Origin: a virus
Reading direction: 5' to 3' (one strand)
Length of the DNA stretch: 33,581 nucleotides
Virus record (IMG/VR): IMGVR_UViG_3300021379_000092
Span: 1 to 33,581 of that record
Shown here: piece after piece, positions 6,815-13,979 of the stretch
How positions within the stretch are numbered: position 1 is the stretch's first letter
Layout of the letters: each line of letters begins with the position of its first letter
Notes under the pieces: model-generated
Databases searched by the model: none
What the model saw: only the letters and a program-made list of their open reading frames with translations
Told to the model about the DNA's origin: nothing
Made by a program: the position numbers and the translations under genes

Positions 6815-6852
6815 AAACTCTCCAGTTCATACTCCCTTATGCTTCCTACCCT
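6796..6852 (-). terminator. Long-loop inverted repeat after the exonuclease stop (possible terminator)
   Basis: AGGGTAGG and its exact reverse complement CCTACCCT (6845-6852 and 6801-6808) are separated by 36 nt and followed on the minus strand by a run of T. The first arm contains the stop codon of the exonuclease gene. The long loop makes a classical terminator doubtful; an attenuator or a protein-binding site is possible. Confidence 0.35.
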
Positions 6853-7796
6853 ACCTGTTTAATCCTGATAGACTTACGCCTAACACTGTATGCTTCTTTA
6901 GCAGGAACAACCTTCTCTGGTTGAGCCTTGTAATTGATCATTCCCCAGTTCACATGATAATCACCCACTACTGCTTGTTCAGCATTACCCATCATGTCCA
7001 TAATCTGTGTTTGCAACTGATCTTTTTGTTTGCCCATGAGCTTAATGTTCTCATCTAGGTTTTCTATCTGTGCAAGTATGTCTATAGCTTTTGGGTCTAG
7101 CTCTGCCACTTCCTCTGGTATCGCTTCATCATATTTTAGCCATGCATCATCAGATGTTTCTGGGTCAAAGTATGATTCAGTTTTTATACGTTCTTGCCAC
7201 TCTTCAGCAAGCTCTTTAAGTTCATTACCAAACTGCATATCACGTTGATAAAAGTAATAATGCAGCTCATAAGAACTTTGATAGAAAATGATCAAGACAC
7301 CCCAGTTAGTATTAGCACACTCCACCTGTGTCTTGAGCTGTAGCCAACCTCTCCAGTCCAGAGTTTCTTGAGAATGGTCTGGATAATCTTTAGTCAGCTT
7401 ACATTCAATGATGCCTGTGTTGTTGATAAATACCTCATCTGCTTCTGGACAATGCATGCCCTTTGCTTCATCTGGAACTATCGTTAGCTCTTTAGCATCT
7501 GCCATGCCATCCAATGAACACTCTACAGGATAGAATGGATGCTCAAACTTCTTGCCAAATTCTGTGACCACATTAGTCAAGCCAATCTGGTTGCATGCAA
7601 AGTTGATAATGCCTTCTTCTAAGAAGTCACCTAGCTTCATAGCTAAGTTCTGATCAAATCTAATGTTCTCACCATTCTTAGCTTTAATGTTTTCTTTAAG
7701 CTGTGCCTGCCTGCTTTTATATTTGCCCTTGCCCATTGCGTTAGCAACTATAGAAGCAGTTAGCACATCATCCCTAGTTAATTTACCTTCTGCCAT
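6846..7796 (-). CDS. YqaJ-like viral recombinase exonuclease
   Basis: A 316-aa PD-(D/E)XK exonuclease of the YqaJ/lambda-Exo type. Catalytic pattern: E60 in GDFLE, D96 in CSLDGMAD, E131 and K133 in GIIECKLTK, and a glutamine-bearing helix WLQLKTQVEC (151-160). The C-terminal region has a coiled coil (about 240-275) and a short strand domain, as in phage YqaJ proteins. It should resect double-stranded ends for single-strand annealing recombination and concatemer repair. It ends the early operon that starts at 8998. Its ATG overlaps the stop of the 26-aa gene as TAATG. No Redbeta/RecT annealing partner is recognised; the 255-aa upstream protein is a candidate. Confidence 0.85.
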   Translation of the reverse strand: MAEGKLTRDDVLTASIVANAMGKGKYKSRQAQLKENIKAKNGENIRFDQNLAMKLGDFLEEGIINFACNQIGLTNVVTEFGKKFEHPFYPVECSLDGMADAKELTIVPDEAKGMHCPEADEVFINNTGIIECKLTKDYPDHSQETLDWRGWLQLKTQVECANTNWGVLIIFYQSSYELHYYFYQRDMQFGNELKELAEEWQERIKTESYFDPETSDDAWLKYDEAIPEEVAELDPKAIDILAQIENLDENIKLMGKQKDQLQTQIMDMMGNAEQAVVGDYHVNWGMINYKAQPEKVVPAKEAYSVRRKSIRIKQVG

Positions 7797-7876
7797 TACT
7801 TATCCAAATAAAAACTAACAGCTAGTAGGAAAGCTCCTACTAGCACTAATATCATTACGTCTGGAATATTACCCAT
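7796..7876 (-). CDS. 26-aa single-membrane-span peptide
   Basis: An open frame starting MGNIPDVMILVLVGAFLLAV and ending FYLDK. Residues about 8-22 form one hydrophobic span. GAGG lies 5 nt before the ATG (overlapping the previous gene's stop) and the TAA overlaps the exonuclease ATG as TAATG, the same junction used across the genome. It is far below ORF cut-offs. Function unknown; a membrane peptide in a recombination operon is unexpected. Confidence 0.6.
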   Translation of the reverse strand: MGNIPDVMILVLVGAFLLAVSFYLDK

Positions 7877-7878
7877 AA

Positions 7879-8037
7879 TTACCTCACTACCTTAATTTGT
7901 GATCTGAAGCCTGCTTCAAGATTACGCTTGAGCTTCGCCTTCGCCTTTTCTTCATCATTAGTTTTGAAGCAGACAACATAGCTGTCTTTGCTAATGTTGC
8001 CTGCTGCATCTGGAACATATTGAATTACTTGATACAT
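7879..8037 (-). CDS. 52-aa hypothetical protein
   Basis: Starts MYQVIQYVPDAAGNISKDSY and contains a basic helix (EEKAKAKLKRNLEAG) before ending SQIKVVR. The pattern strand-helix-strand suggests a compact alpha/beta protein. AGAGGTGG lies about 5 nt before the ATG, and the ATG overlaps the previous stop as TAATG. It fills the otherwise empty space between the 255-aa gene and the exonuclease. No family recognised. Confidence 0.7.
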   Translation of the reverse strand: MYQVIQYVPDAAGNISKDSYVVCFKTNDEEKAKAKLKRNLEAGFRSQIKVVR

Positions 8038-8804
8038 TACGCCACCTCTCTTATGTCTAATGGTTGAACTTTTGTTGGTCTTTTGTAGTAATAAAAAGTA
8101 CCATCAAAATCTTCTGGCTTTTCTAACTTAGCATCAAAGGTAACTCTTTCACCTTCTTGCAACCTAATCTTGCAATTACGTTTTGAGCATTTGTAAGTAG
8201 GTACAGAACCAAAAACTCTATGACCTGTATCTAGCTCAATAACAGATTTATATACATAACTCTCATAGTAAGAAAAGTTGTTTTCATATTCCTTAATAGT
8301 CTTAATAGTACCTGTCATGGTTATTCTATTTTCAGTATCAAGCTGACCATTCTGTAAGGTGTCAAAACTTTTGCAAGACCTAGCCATGTAGTTTGCCCAA
8401 CATGCATAAACAAAGTTATTGTTTTTTCTTGCAGTTCTTTCAAGAGCTTCCTCTGACCACTTAGCCTTCAGTGCTTCCCATTCTGCCTTCTTTGCTTTTT
8501 CAGCAGCAATGACTTCCTTATCTCTCTGTACAATCTTATTTAGACTTGTTTGATTATTGATTATAAGAGTTTCTTGAGTATCAGAATTTTTGTTACGTCT
8601 AGCAACATATTCTTTTGCTTTAGCAACTGCCTTATCGTAATCAATTGACAAGTTTCTAACATGATAGTCCCTATGATTTTGACCACTTCTGTCACCAATC
8701 CACCATGTCTGCTCCCAATTGTATCTAAGAACATACATCTTGTTTTCCTGACCTGTTGTCAGATAGTAACCTGATTTTGTTACAGCTCCACTATAATCAC
8801 TCAT
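8037..8804 (-). CDS. Hypothetical 255-aa early protein
   Basis: The start at 8804 is chosen because ATG overlaps the upstream stop as TAATG with GGTGAAG before it; an upstream start at 8816 would add four residues. The first 70 residues have many Trp/Tyr residues in a strand-rich block, residues about 75-125 are a charged helix, and the C-terminal 95 residues (from GTIKTIKEYEN on) form a strand-rich unit with four Cys/Lys-rich positions (TYKCSKRNCK) that could be an OB-like or zinc-stabilised nucleic-acid-binding domain. Position directly before the exonuclease suggests a role in recombination, perhaps annealing; this is inference. Confidence 0.6.
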   Translation of the reverse strand: MSDYSGAVTKSGYYLTTGQENKMYVLRYNWEQTWWIGDRSGQNHRDYHVRNLSIDYDKAVAKAKEYVARRNKNSDTQETLIINNQTSLNKIVQRDKEVIAAEKAKKAEWEALKAKWSEEALERTARKNNNFVYACWANYMARSCKSFDTLQNGQLDTENRITMTGTIKTIKEYENNFSYYESYVYKSVIELDTGHRVFGSVPTYKCSKRNCKIRLQEGERVTFDAKLEKPEDFDGTFYYYKRPTKVQPLDIREVA

Positions 8805-8998
8805 TACTTCACCCACTCAAAGTTTAAGGTGAATGAGAACCCTCTAGGGGTTCTCTTCATATCAATACTAGCTGCATCTAACATTTCTTGAATGTCAGCA
8901 TCATTAGCACCACCATGCAAAAGCACATCTGTAATGTGTTGCACCATGTCACTCTCTTGGCGATCTTTAACCAAGTCTGCGTTTTGTAATCTAATCAT
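8804..8998 (-). CDS. First early-operon gene, hypothetical 64-aa protein
   Basis: Starts MIRLQNADLVKDRQESDMVQ and ends TLNFEWVK. The ATG at 8998 is supported by AAGGAGAG 4 nt upstream; a start at 9031 would lie in the promoter leader. It is the promoter-proximal gene of the operon that ends with the exonuclease, so it is probably made early and strongly. N-terminal two thirds helical, C-terminal strand pair. No family recognised. Confidence 0.65.
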   Translation of the reverse strand: MIRLQNADLVKDRQESDMVQHITDVLLHGGANDADIQEMLDAASIDMKRTPRGFSFTLNFEWVK

Positions 8999-9037
8999 TT
9001 TTCTCTCCTTAAATAAATTAGTAGTAAACATAAGAGT

Positions 9038-9067
9038 ATTCTAAATCATAAATATATAAATATGCAA
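9038..9067 (-). promoter_or_regulatory. Candidate promoter of the early recombination operon
   Basis: On the minus strand TTGCAT (9062-9067) and TAGAAT (9038-9043) are 18 nt apart, about 30-40 nt before the AAGGAGAG and ATG of the first gene. The region 9000-9084 has no gene. Confidence 0.5.
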
Positions 9068-9079
9068 ATATATTTATAT
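9054..9079. promoter_or_regulatory. Inverted repeat over the -35 box (candidate operator)
   Basis: ATATAAATAT (9054-9063) and its exact reverse complement (9070-9079) are 6 nt apart and cover the -35 element of the early promoter. Placement suits a repressor or activator site. Confidence 0.45.
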
Positions 9080-9084
9080 ACTGA

Positions 9085-9534
9085 TTATTCTGGGAATAAG
9101 GGATTTATGGTAGGTACGCTTGCAAGAGCTTCAAGTGTTTCTTGGAATGATGTGAGTTCAACCCCCTCACTAACGTGTTTGTCTGTAAAAACATAATACT
9201 TCTGTTGGGTAGTGTTGGGCTTAAATATGAATCTTTTGGAAGGCAAGAATACAAAACACAGAATGTCACAATGATAAGTCCTATGTGACTCTGCTTGATT
9301 CCTGTGATTTTCCAATGGAAATGCATACTTCCCTTCTCTTCCTCTGTTTCGTGATTTGACTTGTACTTTGAACAATGAATTATTGCCCATCTCTACAATT
9401 AGATCAGCAGGATGCCCATAGCATGTTGGATAGACAAATTGGCAATGTTCTGCCAAGAAGGATTGTACTAGCAGCTCCCCATAGCTGCCAATTCTTATTG
9501 CATTATTTAGCTGTTCTTTTGTCTTTTTTGGCAT
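9085..9534 (-). CDS. PD-(D/E)XK endonuclease-like protein
   Basis: A 149-aa protein with a nuclease-like core: RIGSYGELLVQSFLAEH (residues about 13-30, conserved Glu in a helix), then HPADLIVEMG and FKVQVKSRNRGREG, giving D, Q and K of a (D)...(E/Q)xK site. The pattern recalls small restriction-like endonucleases annotated as group I or Holliday-junction-related nucleases in phages. It overlaps the lysozyme gene by 28 bp and has no Shine-Dalgarno sequence, so translation is probably coupled. It is the last gene of the late block and is the third nuclease of this fold in the genome. Confidence 0.65.
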   Translation of the reverse strand: MPKKTKEQLNNAIRIGSYGELLVQSFLAEHCQFVYPTCYGHPADLIVEMGNNSLFKVQVKSRNRGREGKYAFPLENHRNQAESHRTYHCDILCFVFLPSKRFIFKPNTTQQKYYVFTDKHVSEGVELTSFQETLEALASVPTINPLFPE

Positions 9535-9968
9535 GATGCAAGTTGCTCTGAATTGAAGATTGCTCTTCTACCAACCTGTTCTGCATATTTTGAATCAAGT
9601 ATTTCGCTTGCTGCTTTTTCCCACTCGCCCAGTTCCATGTAAGCTCTAGTTTTTCTAAAGCTCATCCAAGTATTAATGCCCATATTAAATGCCACATCTA
9701 TACATACATACTTTGCTGCATCTGGGAATGTTCGCCATACTTCCCATTGCTTATCCAATTGTTCTATTACTTTGTGAATGTCATTATCCAGAAGATACAT
9801 AGCTTCTTCTTCTGATATGCCATTGCTATCTAAGTTTCTGCCTACACCTATACTTAAATAATTTTGTGAGCAGTGATAAGGTTTTAAGACTAAACCTTCA
9901 AAATCCACAAGACGTTTCTTGAGAAGATCAAAGTCCAGACCTTCTTCTTCATGCATTTTCATAAACAT
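9507..9968 (-). CDS. Endolysin, GH24 lysozyme
   Basis: A 153-aa muramidase of the T4-lysozyme family that cuts peptidoglycan at the end of infection. The catalytic glutamate is E24 (DFEGLVLKPYH); the spacing E-8-x-5-x of T4 (E11, D20, T26) falls here on E24, C33 and S39, followed by IGVGRNL. Asp-to-Cys at this position is a known variant of the family triad, so activity is likely. No signal peptide or SAR segment is visible, so it should need the holin. Its ATG overlaps the holin stop as TAATG with AAGGA 6 nt upstream. Confidence 0.88.
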   Translation of the reverse strand: MFMKMHEEEGLDFDLLKKRLVDFEGLVLKPYHCSQNYLSIGVGRNLDSNGISEEEAMYLLDNDIHKVIEQLDKQWEVWRTFPDAAKYVCIDVAFNMGINTWMSFRKTRAYMELGEWEKAASEILDSKYAEQVGRRAIFNSEQLASCQKRQKNS

Positions 9969-10441
9969 TATTTATCCTTATCTGATGAACCAAAATAGTA
10001 GGCAAGCACAGTTGCACTTGCTGCTGTCAGAGAACCTATAGCTAACATAACTATGTCATCTGCTGCATCTGAAACTGGGAACACAGTTATATAAAAGATA
10101 TAACCCACAAAACCTAACATAGTTAGTCCTGCTATAAATTTAGGTGTCCAGTCGTTAGCAAACTTATCTCTGGCATCTTGAATGTCTTTTGTTTGTATTG
10201 AATATAAGTCAACATCAAGTTCCTTCATCTTGACCTCAAAGTCTTTATCTATTTTTTTGAGTTCTACGATTTGTTCTGGGGTAGCCTTCTGAATTGCTTG
10301 CTCTATGCTTTTTGGATTAGGTGAACACCCCAGAGCTTCAGCAATCATACTTGCTGCTGCACCTGCTATTGGACTGCCTAGCCCTGTTGCAAGTGTTGGT
10401 GCTATTGCACCTATTACGTTTTTGATCTTGCCAAACTTCAT
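9968..10441 (-). CDS. Holin, 3-TM (gene-transfer-release holin-like)
   Basis: A 157-aa protein. An N-terminal hydrophobic, small-residue-rich segment (about 8-38) is followed by a charged helical middle (43-95) and two clear membrane spans (about 101-120 and 129-150) before a charged tail SSDKDK. This layout matches the 3-TM holin family found in phages and gene-transfer agents. It would form the lesions that release the lysozyme. The ATG at 10441 overlaps the upstream stop as ATGA; a TTG at 10504 would add 21 unlikely residues. Confidence 0.75.
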   Translation of the reverse strand: MKFGKIKNVIGAIAPTLATGLGSPIAGAAASMIAEALGCSPNPKSIEQAIQKATPEQIVELKKIDKDFEVKMKELDVDLYSIQTKDIQDARDKFANDWTPKFIAGLTMLGFVGYIFYITVFPVSDAADDIVMLAIGSLTAASATVLAYYFGSSDKDK

Positions 10442-10635
10442 ATCTGACTCAATATGTAACCAACCATTGTCAATGATAGTGTGCCTAAGCCACCTAACAT
10501 CCAATTTCTGATAAAGGTTACTTCTTTTTGTAATGACTCAAGATGCTTGAAGTTTGTGACCCACCTCTCATGACACTGCACCTCATGTGCATGAAGCTGA
10601 TTGTGTACACTTGAGACTGTGGGTCTTGCAGCCAT
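10438..10635 (-). CDS. XhlA-like lysis accessory membrane protein
   Basis: A 65-aa protein with an amphipathic or coiled-coil N-terminal part (HNQLHAHEVQCHERWVTNFK, then HLESLQKEV) and one C-terminal membrane span (about 44-63, ending GYILSQI). The topology matches haemolysin XhlA-type proteins, which sit next to holins and assist lysis; an antiholin role is equally possible. Its ATG overlaps the stop of the 30-aa peptide gene as TAATG, and GGAAAAG precedes it. A TTG four codons upstream is less likely. Confidence 0.6.
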   Translation of the reverse strand: MAARPTVSSVHNQLHAHEVQCHERWVTNFKHLESLQKEVTFIRNWMLGGLGTLSLTMVGYILSQI

Positions 10636-10727
10636 TATCTTTTCCAATAATCCTCAAAATCTTCTAAATGCATCCAACAAAGGACACCTGTAATAATGAT
10701 ATTAGCTATAACAATAATCTCAATCAT
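10635..10727 (-). CDS. 30-aa single-span peptide of the lysis cassette
   Basis: Starts MIEIIVIANIIITGVLCWMH and ends with a charged tail EDFEDYWKR. Residues about 3-18 are one membrane span. The ATG overlaps the previous gene by 8 bp, with GAGG about 11 nt upstream, and the TAA overlaps the next ATG as TAATG. Position at the head of the lysis genes suggests a small holin, antiholin or lysis-timing peptide; not proven. Confidence 0.6.
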   Translation of the reverse strand: MIEIIVIANIIITGVLCWMHLEDFEDYWKR

Positions 10728-10947
10728 CTTCTTTTACCTCTGGTTGATTTTGACTTTCAAAGTCATTAATTCTGTAGTCTTTATCTCTACAGAGTTTATT
10801 AAGAGCTGTGTTCAGCTCTCTTATTTGTCCTTCAATAGATAACAACTCATTAAACAAAATCTTTTGCACATCATTTAATTCTGATTCTTTGTAAGACCTG
10901 TGATTAACATTAATTACTTGATCTTCTGTTTTTTGTTCTTTACTCAT
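10720..10947 (-). CDS. Small coiled-coil protein (DUF6447-like)
   Basis: A 75-aa acidic protein. The N terminus has a short strand motif INVNHRSYKESEL, then a long helix (IEGQIRELNTALNKL) typical of a coiled coil. This strand-then-helix layout recalls DUF6447 proteins found beside tail and lysis genes of marine phages; the match is from memory and weak. Its end overlaps the 30-aa peptide gene by 8 bp. Confidence 0.6.
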   Translation of the reverse strand: MSKEQKTEDQVINVNHRSYKESELNDVQKILFNELLSIEGQIRELNTALNKLCRDKDYRINDFESQNQPEVKEDD

Positions 10948-10948
10948 T

Positions 10949-11533
10949 TTACTCTCCTAAAACTGGAAACTCACCTAATGGTCTTGTATAAACAGGCTCT
11001 TCTTCTGTGCCTGTGTTTGTGTACTCATACAATGCTGCAAGTGCATCTACATCTGCTGCGTTATCTATAGCTGTACACATCTCATTAGCTTTTGTTCTGA
11101 TTGCTGTTCTATGTGTGCTGATGTTATCTGGACAAGCTGTGCCACCATCTGCTTCTCTTATTATGTACCAATCTGTCGCTGATAAAAGTGCACCAGCTTG
11201 TGAGTTTATTATTTCTTTGTGATTGTATTTAAGACCTCTGGTAACATTACCCTCATCATCAGTAACATCATCTAATGCTTTTGCAGTTGCAGTACCATAA
11301 GAAGCGGTAACTGTATCGTTTGCAAAAGCAAAACTTTGATTAGTGTTAATGTAATATTCTTTATTTTTTAAGTTGCTGTTATCTATAACCACTTCATAAA
11401 TACCTATGGCTTCTAATTCTTCGCTTGACCATAGATTAAAAATATTTTGCGGATATTGGTTATCCCCAATAGTTATAGCTTTAGGATTTTTATAAACCTT
11501 GCTTACTTCGTTGTTTTCTACTAATGCCCACAT
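10949..11533 (-). CDS. Tail-fibre accessory / DUF4376-like protein
   Basis: A 194-aa protein. The N terminus (MWALVENNEVSKVYKNPKAI, then IGDNQYPQNIFNLWS) matches a domain common in marine phage tail regions. The C-terminal part, LLSATDWYIIREADGG followed by helices with RTAIRTKANEM, resembles the DUF4376 or tail-fibre-assembly domain seen after fibre genes. It may be a chaperone or small fibre tip subunit. It is the last of a run of five fibre-related genes, separated by only 1 bp from the next gene. Confidence 0.65.
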   Translation of the reverse strand: MWALVENNEVSKVYKNPKAITIGDNQYPQNIFNLWSSEELEAIGIYEVVIDNSNLKNKEYYINTNQSFAFANDTVTASYGTATAKALDDVTDDEGNVTRGLKYNHKEIINSQAGALLSATDWYIIREADGGTACPDNISTHRTAIRTKANEMCTAIDNAADVDALAALYEYTNTGTEEEPVYTRPLGEFPVLGE

Positions 11534-11552
11534 AATTAATTCCTATTATATA

Positions 11553-12587
11553 TTATCTTGCTGTTGTTGGTATCCCTGTTGATGTTACAAATGGATTTTC
11601 TGCAAATGCCATGTAGATGTATTTTTCACCACTATTATTTATAATTACATTAGACTGTCTTACTTTAAATCCATTACTTACTAAATCTACTAAATCTGCT
11701 AATACATTATCACCACCATCAGTATCAGGAAAAAGTCTTTTAGTAGCAACATTATGAGGATCTCTTTTATTATCTATTATTACCCACGACCTAGTGTTTT
11801 CAACTCTTTTGAATAAAAGAAAAGCAGGTCTAAAACCTGTATGAACAAATGGTCCATTGGCAGCACCATTACCGACATAACTTCCAACTTTGCTGTAGCC
11901 TTGCACAGAATTAAAGAGATAAGCAATTTTTGCATCGCCCGATGAATTAGCAACAGTTCCTGTAACATAAAATACAGAAGATGTAGGTAATGATGCTCCA
12001 CTTCCAGAAAAAGCAGCATTTGTATTTAGACGCCCAAAATCTAAAGTTCCATCTACTTTGGTGGTGTAAACATACCAATCATATGCATTATCTCTATCTT
12101 TTAAAATTATAATTTCAGGTGTAGAAGATAATCCATGACCAACAGTTACATTAGTACCGCCATTACCTGTATAAGAAACAATACTAAATCCTGCTGTAGT
12201 GTTAGCTTGTACTGTAGAAGTTATAGTTCCATCCGTATTAGAACTGGTTGTACCGCCATTAGCTTTCCATTGCCAACCTACAAAAGTATCACTTGAACCA
12301 TTAACACCACTATTTGTTCCTACTGTAAAACCATCAGTATCAAATTGTGTTAAAAGTTGTGCGTCTGTTGCTTCCGCATTTGCTCCATTTGTTACTAATT
12401 CTTTGGTTGCGCCCCTAGTGGAATCAAAAACACTATGGTTTCCTGTAGTATTTCTTTTTTTAATCCAAACCCAATCAGGTTTTAAGTTACTGTTTCCGTC
12501 ATTGCTAATTGAATGTGTTGAGCCTGTACCAGTATAAGTTGCTATCTGAAAATATACTGATGGGTCATCTATGTTTGTAAAAGCCAT
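11553..12587 (-). CDS. Adhesion-like tail protein (DUF7483-like repeats)
   Basis: A 344-aa Gly/Thr/Asn-rich beta protein. It contains three related units, each with a YTGxG or YVGNG start, a GF/GL...P..(V/I/L)(W/L)(I/F/L)K strand and a WxxxD segment: about residues 16-60, 135-180 and 228-275. This repeat is typical of DUF7483-type proteins attached to phage tails. A receptor-binding or structural fibre role is likely. Its ATG overlaps the LamG/SPRY gene's stop as TAATG, so the two are translated together. Confidence 0.7.
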   Translation of the reverse strand: MAFTNIDDPSVYFQIATYTGTGSTHSISNDGNSNLKPDWVWIKKRNTTGNHSVFDSTRGATKELVTNGANAEATDAQLLTQFDTDGFTVGTNSGVNGSSDTFVGWQWKANGGTTSSNTDGTITSTVQANTTAGFSIVSYTGNGGTNVTVGHGLSSTPEIIILKDRDNAYDWYVYTTKVDGTLDFGRLNTNAAFSGSGASLPTSSVFYVTGTVANSSGDAKIAYLFNSVQGYSKVGSYVGNGAANGPFVHTGFRPAFLLFKRVENTRSWVIIDNKRDPHNVATKRLFPDTDGGDNVLADLVDLVSNGFKVRQSNVIINNSGEKYIYMAFAENPFVTSTGIPTTAR

Positions 12588-13978
12588 TATCCGTACTCCG
12601 CTAAATTTTTAGTGCATAAGGCATAGTAGCCTGAAGGTGGTGCGTATTCAAAGTTACCATATTCTCCGTCAGAATTTCCTGATGAGATTGAGTAAACATG
12701 ATAGCCACCAAAGTTTACTTCGCATTGATCGCTTTGTTGGTAAGTTGATAAACCTAAAAAGTAAGGTGCATCGCCTGTTATCGTATAACCATTTGTACTG
12801 GTATTAGGATTGGCTAAATTTTGGTAAGTACCATTTTTATGAAAATATGCTTTGCCATTATCAACATCAAGTGCTAACCCAACAATATCATCAGCTACAA
12901 AACCTGAAACATTAGTAGGTGATTTATCAACACCATCTTGAAAAAAAGTAGCAGTGTTGCCGTAATATCCAAGACTACCTGTAAGTGCACCAAGATAATT
13001 TTCCCATGTTCCACCACCACCATAAACTGCATCACCTGCAACTCCAATCATAGTGTATTCACTTCCTGCACTTAGTTCAAAATACCACTTGCCACTTGAA
13101 ACACCTAATGTGCTAATTATAGTTCTCCAACCATTATTATTTTTAACAGTAGTTGTAAGACCTTCTTTTCTTGTTGTATCAGGTATTCTATGAAGTGTGT
13201 TTAAAACAGCAAAATTATTAGTAGGTGTATCAGTCGCTTGGTCTGCTGCTGCTATGTTGTTTAGAGTAAAGTTATTACCATTTCCACTTGAATCAGCACC
13301 AAGACTTGAAGAGTCTTCAAAGTCTAAATAGAAACCATTTGTTCCATAAGAACCTGTATATTCTTTAGGTTTCCAAATACCTGAATCATTATCGGTTTCG
13401 CCAAAGTCTGTAGGTGTTAATGCAGTTCCATCAACCAAGTGCATTTCTGCCATATAGCCATTAAAAAATTCAGCGTAAGTGCTTTCATCATTAGTATATT
13501 TACCTACCTCGTGTTCATCAGTGCTGTTCATAAGAGTTTCATAATTTAAAGCCATGTTGTCATAGCTATCTAACCAATCAGCTGTTTGTGCTTCACCATT
13601 CACCCAAAGTTTGGCTCTATCTGTATTTGTTGCTTGAGTTGTATCGCACTGTAAAACTATGTGATACCAAGCAGAGGTATCTCTAAATACTCTGTTAGTA
13701 GCAAAAAAGAAATTTGTACCAGCCGACCTAAAATTAGCCTTTAATCTATCACCATCAAAATGTAAATAAGTATCACCTGCACTTAGTATCTGCATAGAAG
13801 CACTTGAAGCTAGTTCAGTCCTTTTTACCCAACAACTTAATGTCCAAGTTCTTCTATTTCCTGCTGAACTAGGTGTTCTACTAAGATACTCATTATTATC
13901 AGCTTCAAACTTTAAAGAGTTATCAATATCATAAACACCTACTGATGAATTTGCTCCTGCAACTGCTAATAGACTCAT
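12587..13978 (-). CDS. Tail protein with LamG-like and SPRY-like lectin domains
   Basis: A 463-aa secreted-virion-type protein. Residues about 20-230 form a concanavalin A/LamG fold (SLKFEADNNEYLSRT, WTLSCWVKR, WYHIVLQ, FNGYMAEMHLVDG). Residues about 265-440 look like a SPRY domain (GKWYFELSAG, IVGLALDVDNGKAYFHKNG). It ends with the FEYAPPSGYYALCTKNL motif common to this class. Both domains bind glycans or proteins, so it is a good receptor-binding candidate. Cytosolic targeting signals are absent, as expected for a virion protein. Confidence 0.8.
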   Translation of the reverse strand: MSLLAVAGANSSVGVYDIDNSLKFEADNNEYLSRTPSSAGNRRTWTLSCWVKRTELASSASMQILSAGDTYLHFDGDRLKANFRSAGTNFFFATNRVFRDTSAWYHIVLQCDTTQATNTDRAKLWVNGEAQTADWLDSYDNMALNYETLMNSTDEHEVGKYTNDESTYAEFFNGYMAEMHLVDGTALTPTDFGETDNDSGIWKPKEYTGSYGTNGFYLDFEDSSSLGADSSGNGNNFTLNNIAAADQATDTPTNNFAVLNTLHRIPDTTRKEGLTTTVKNNNGWRTIISTLGVSSGKWYFELSAGSEYTMIGVAGDAVYGGGGTWENYLGALTGSLGYYGNTATFFQDGVDKSPTNVSGFVADDIVGLALDVDNGKAYFHKNGTYQNLANPNTSTNGYTITGDAPYFLGLSTYQQSDQCEVNFGGYHVYSISSGNSDGEYGNFEYAPPSGYYALCTKNLAEYG

Positions 13979-13979
13979 G

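Noticed and set aside
10442-10504. TTG start that would extend the holin by 21 residues
   Set aside because: The ATG at 10441 overlaps the previous stop as ATGA and starts directly at the hydrophobic domain; the extension is charged and overlaps the XhlA-like gene.
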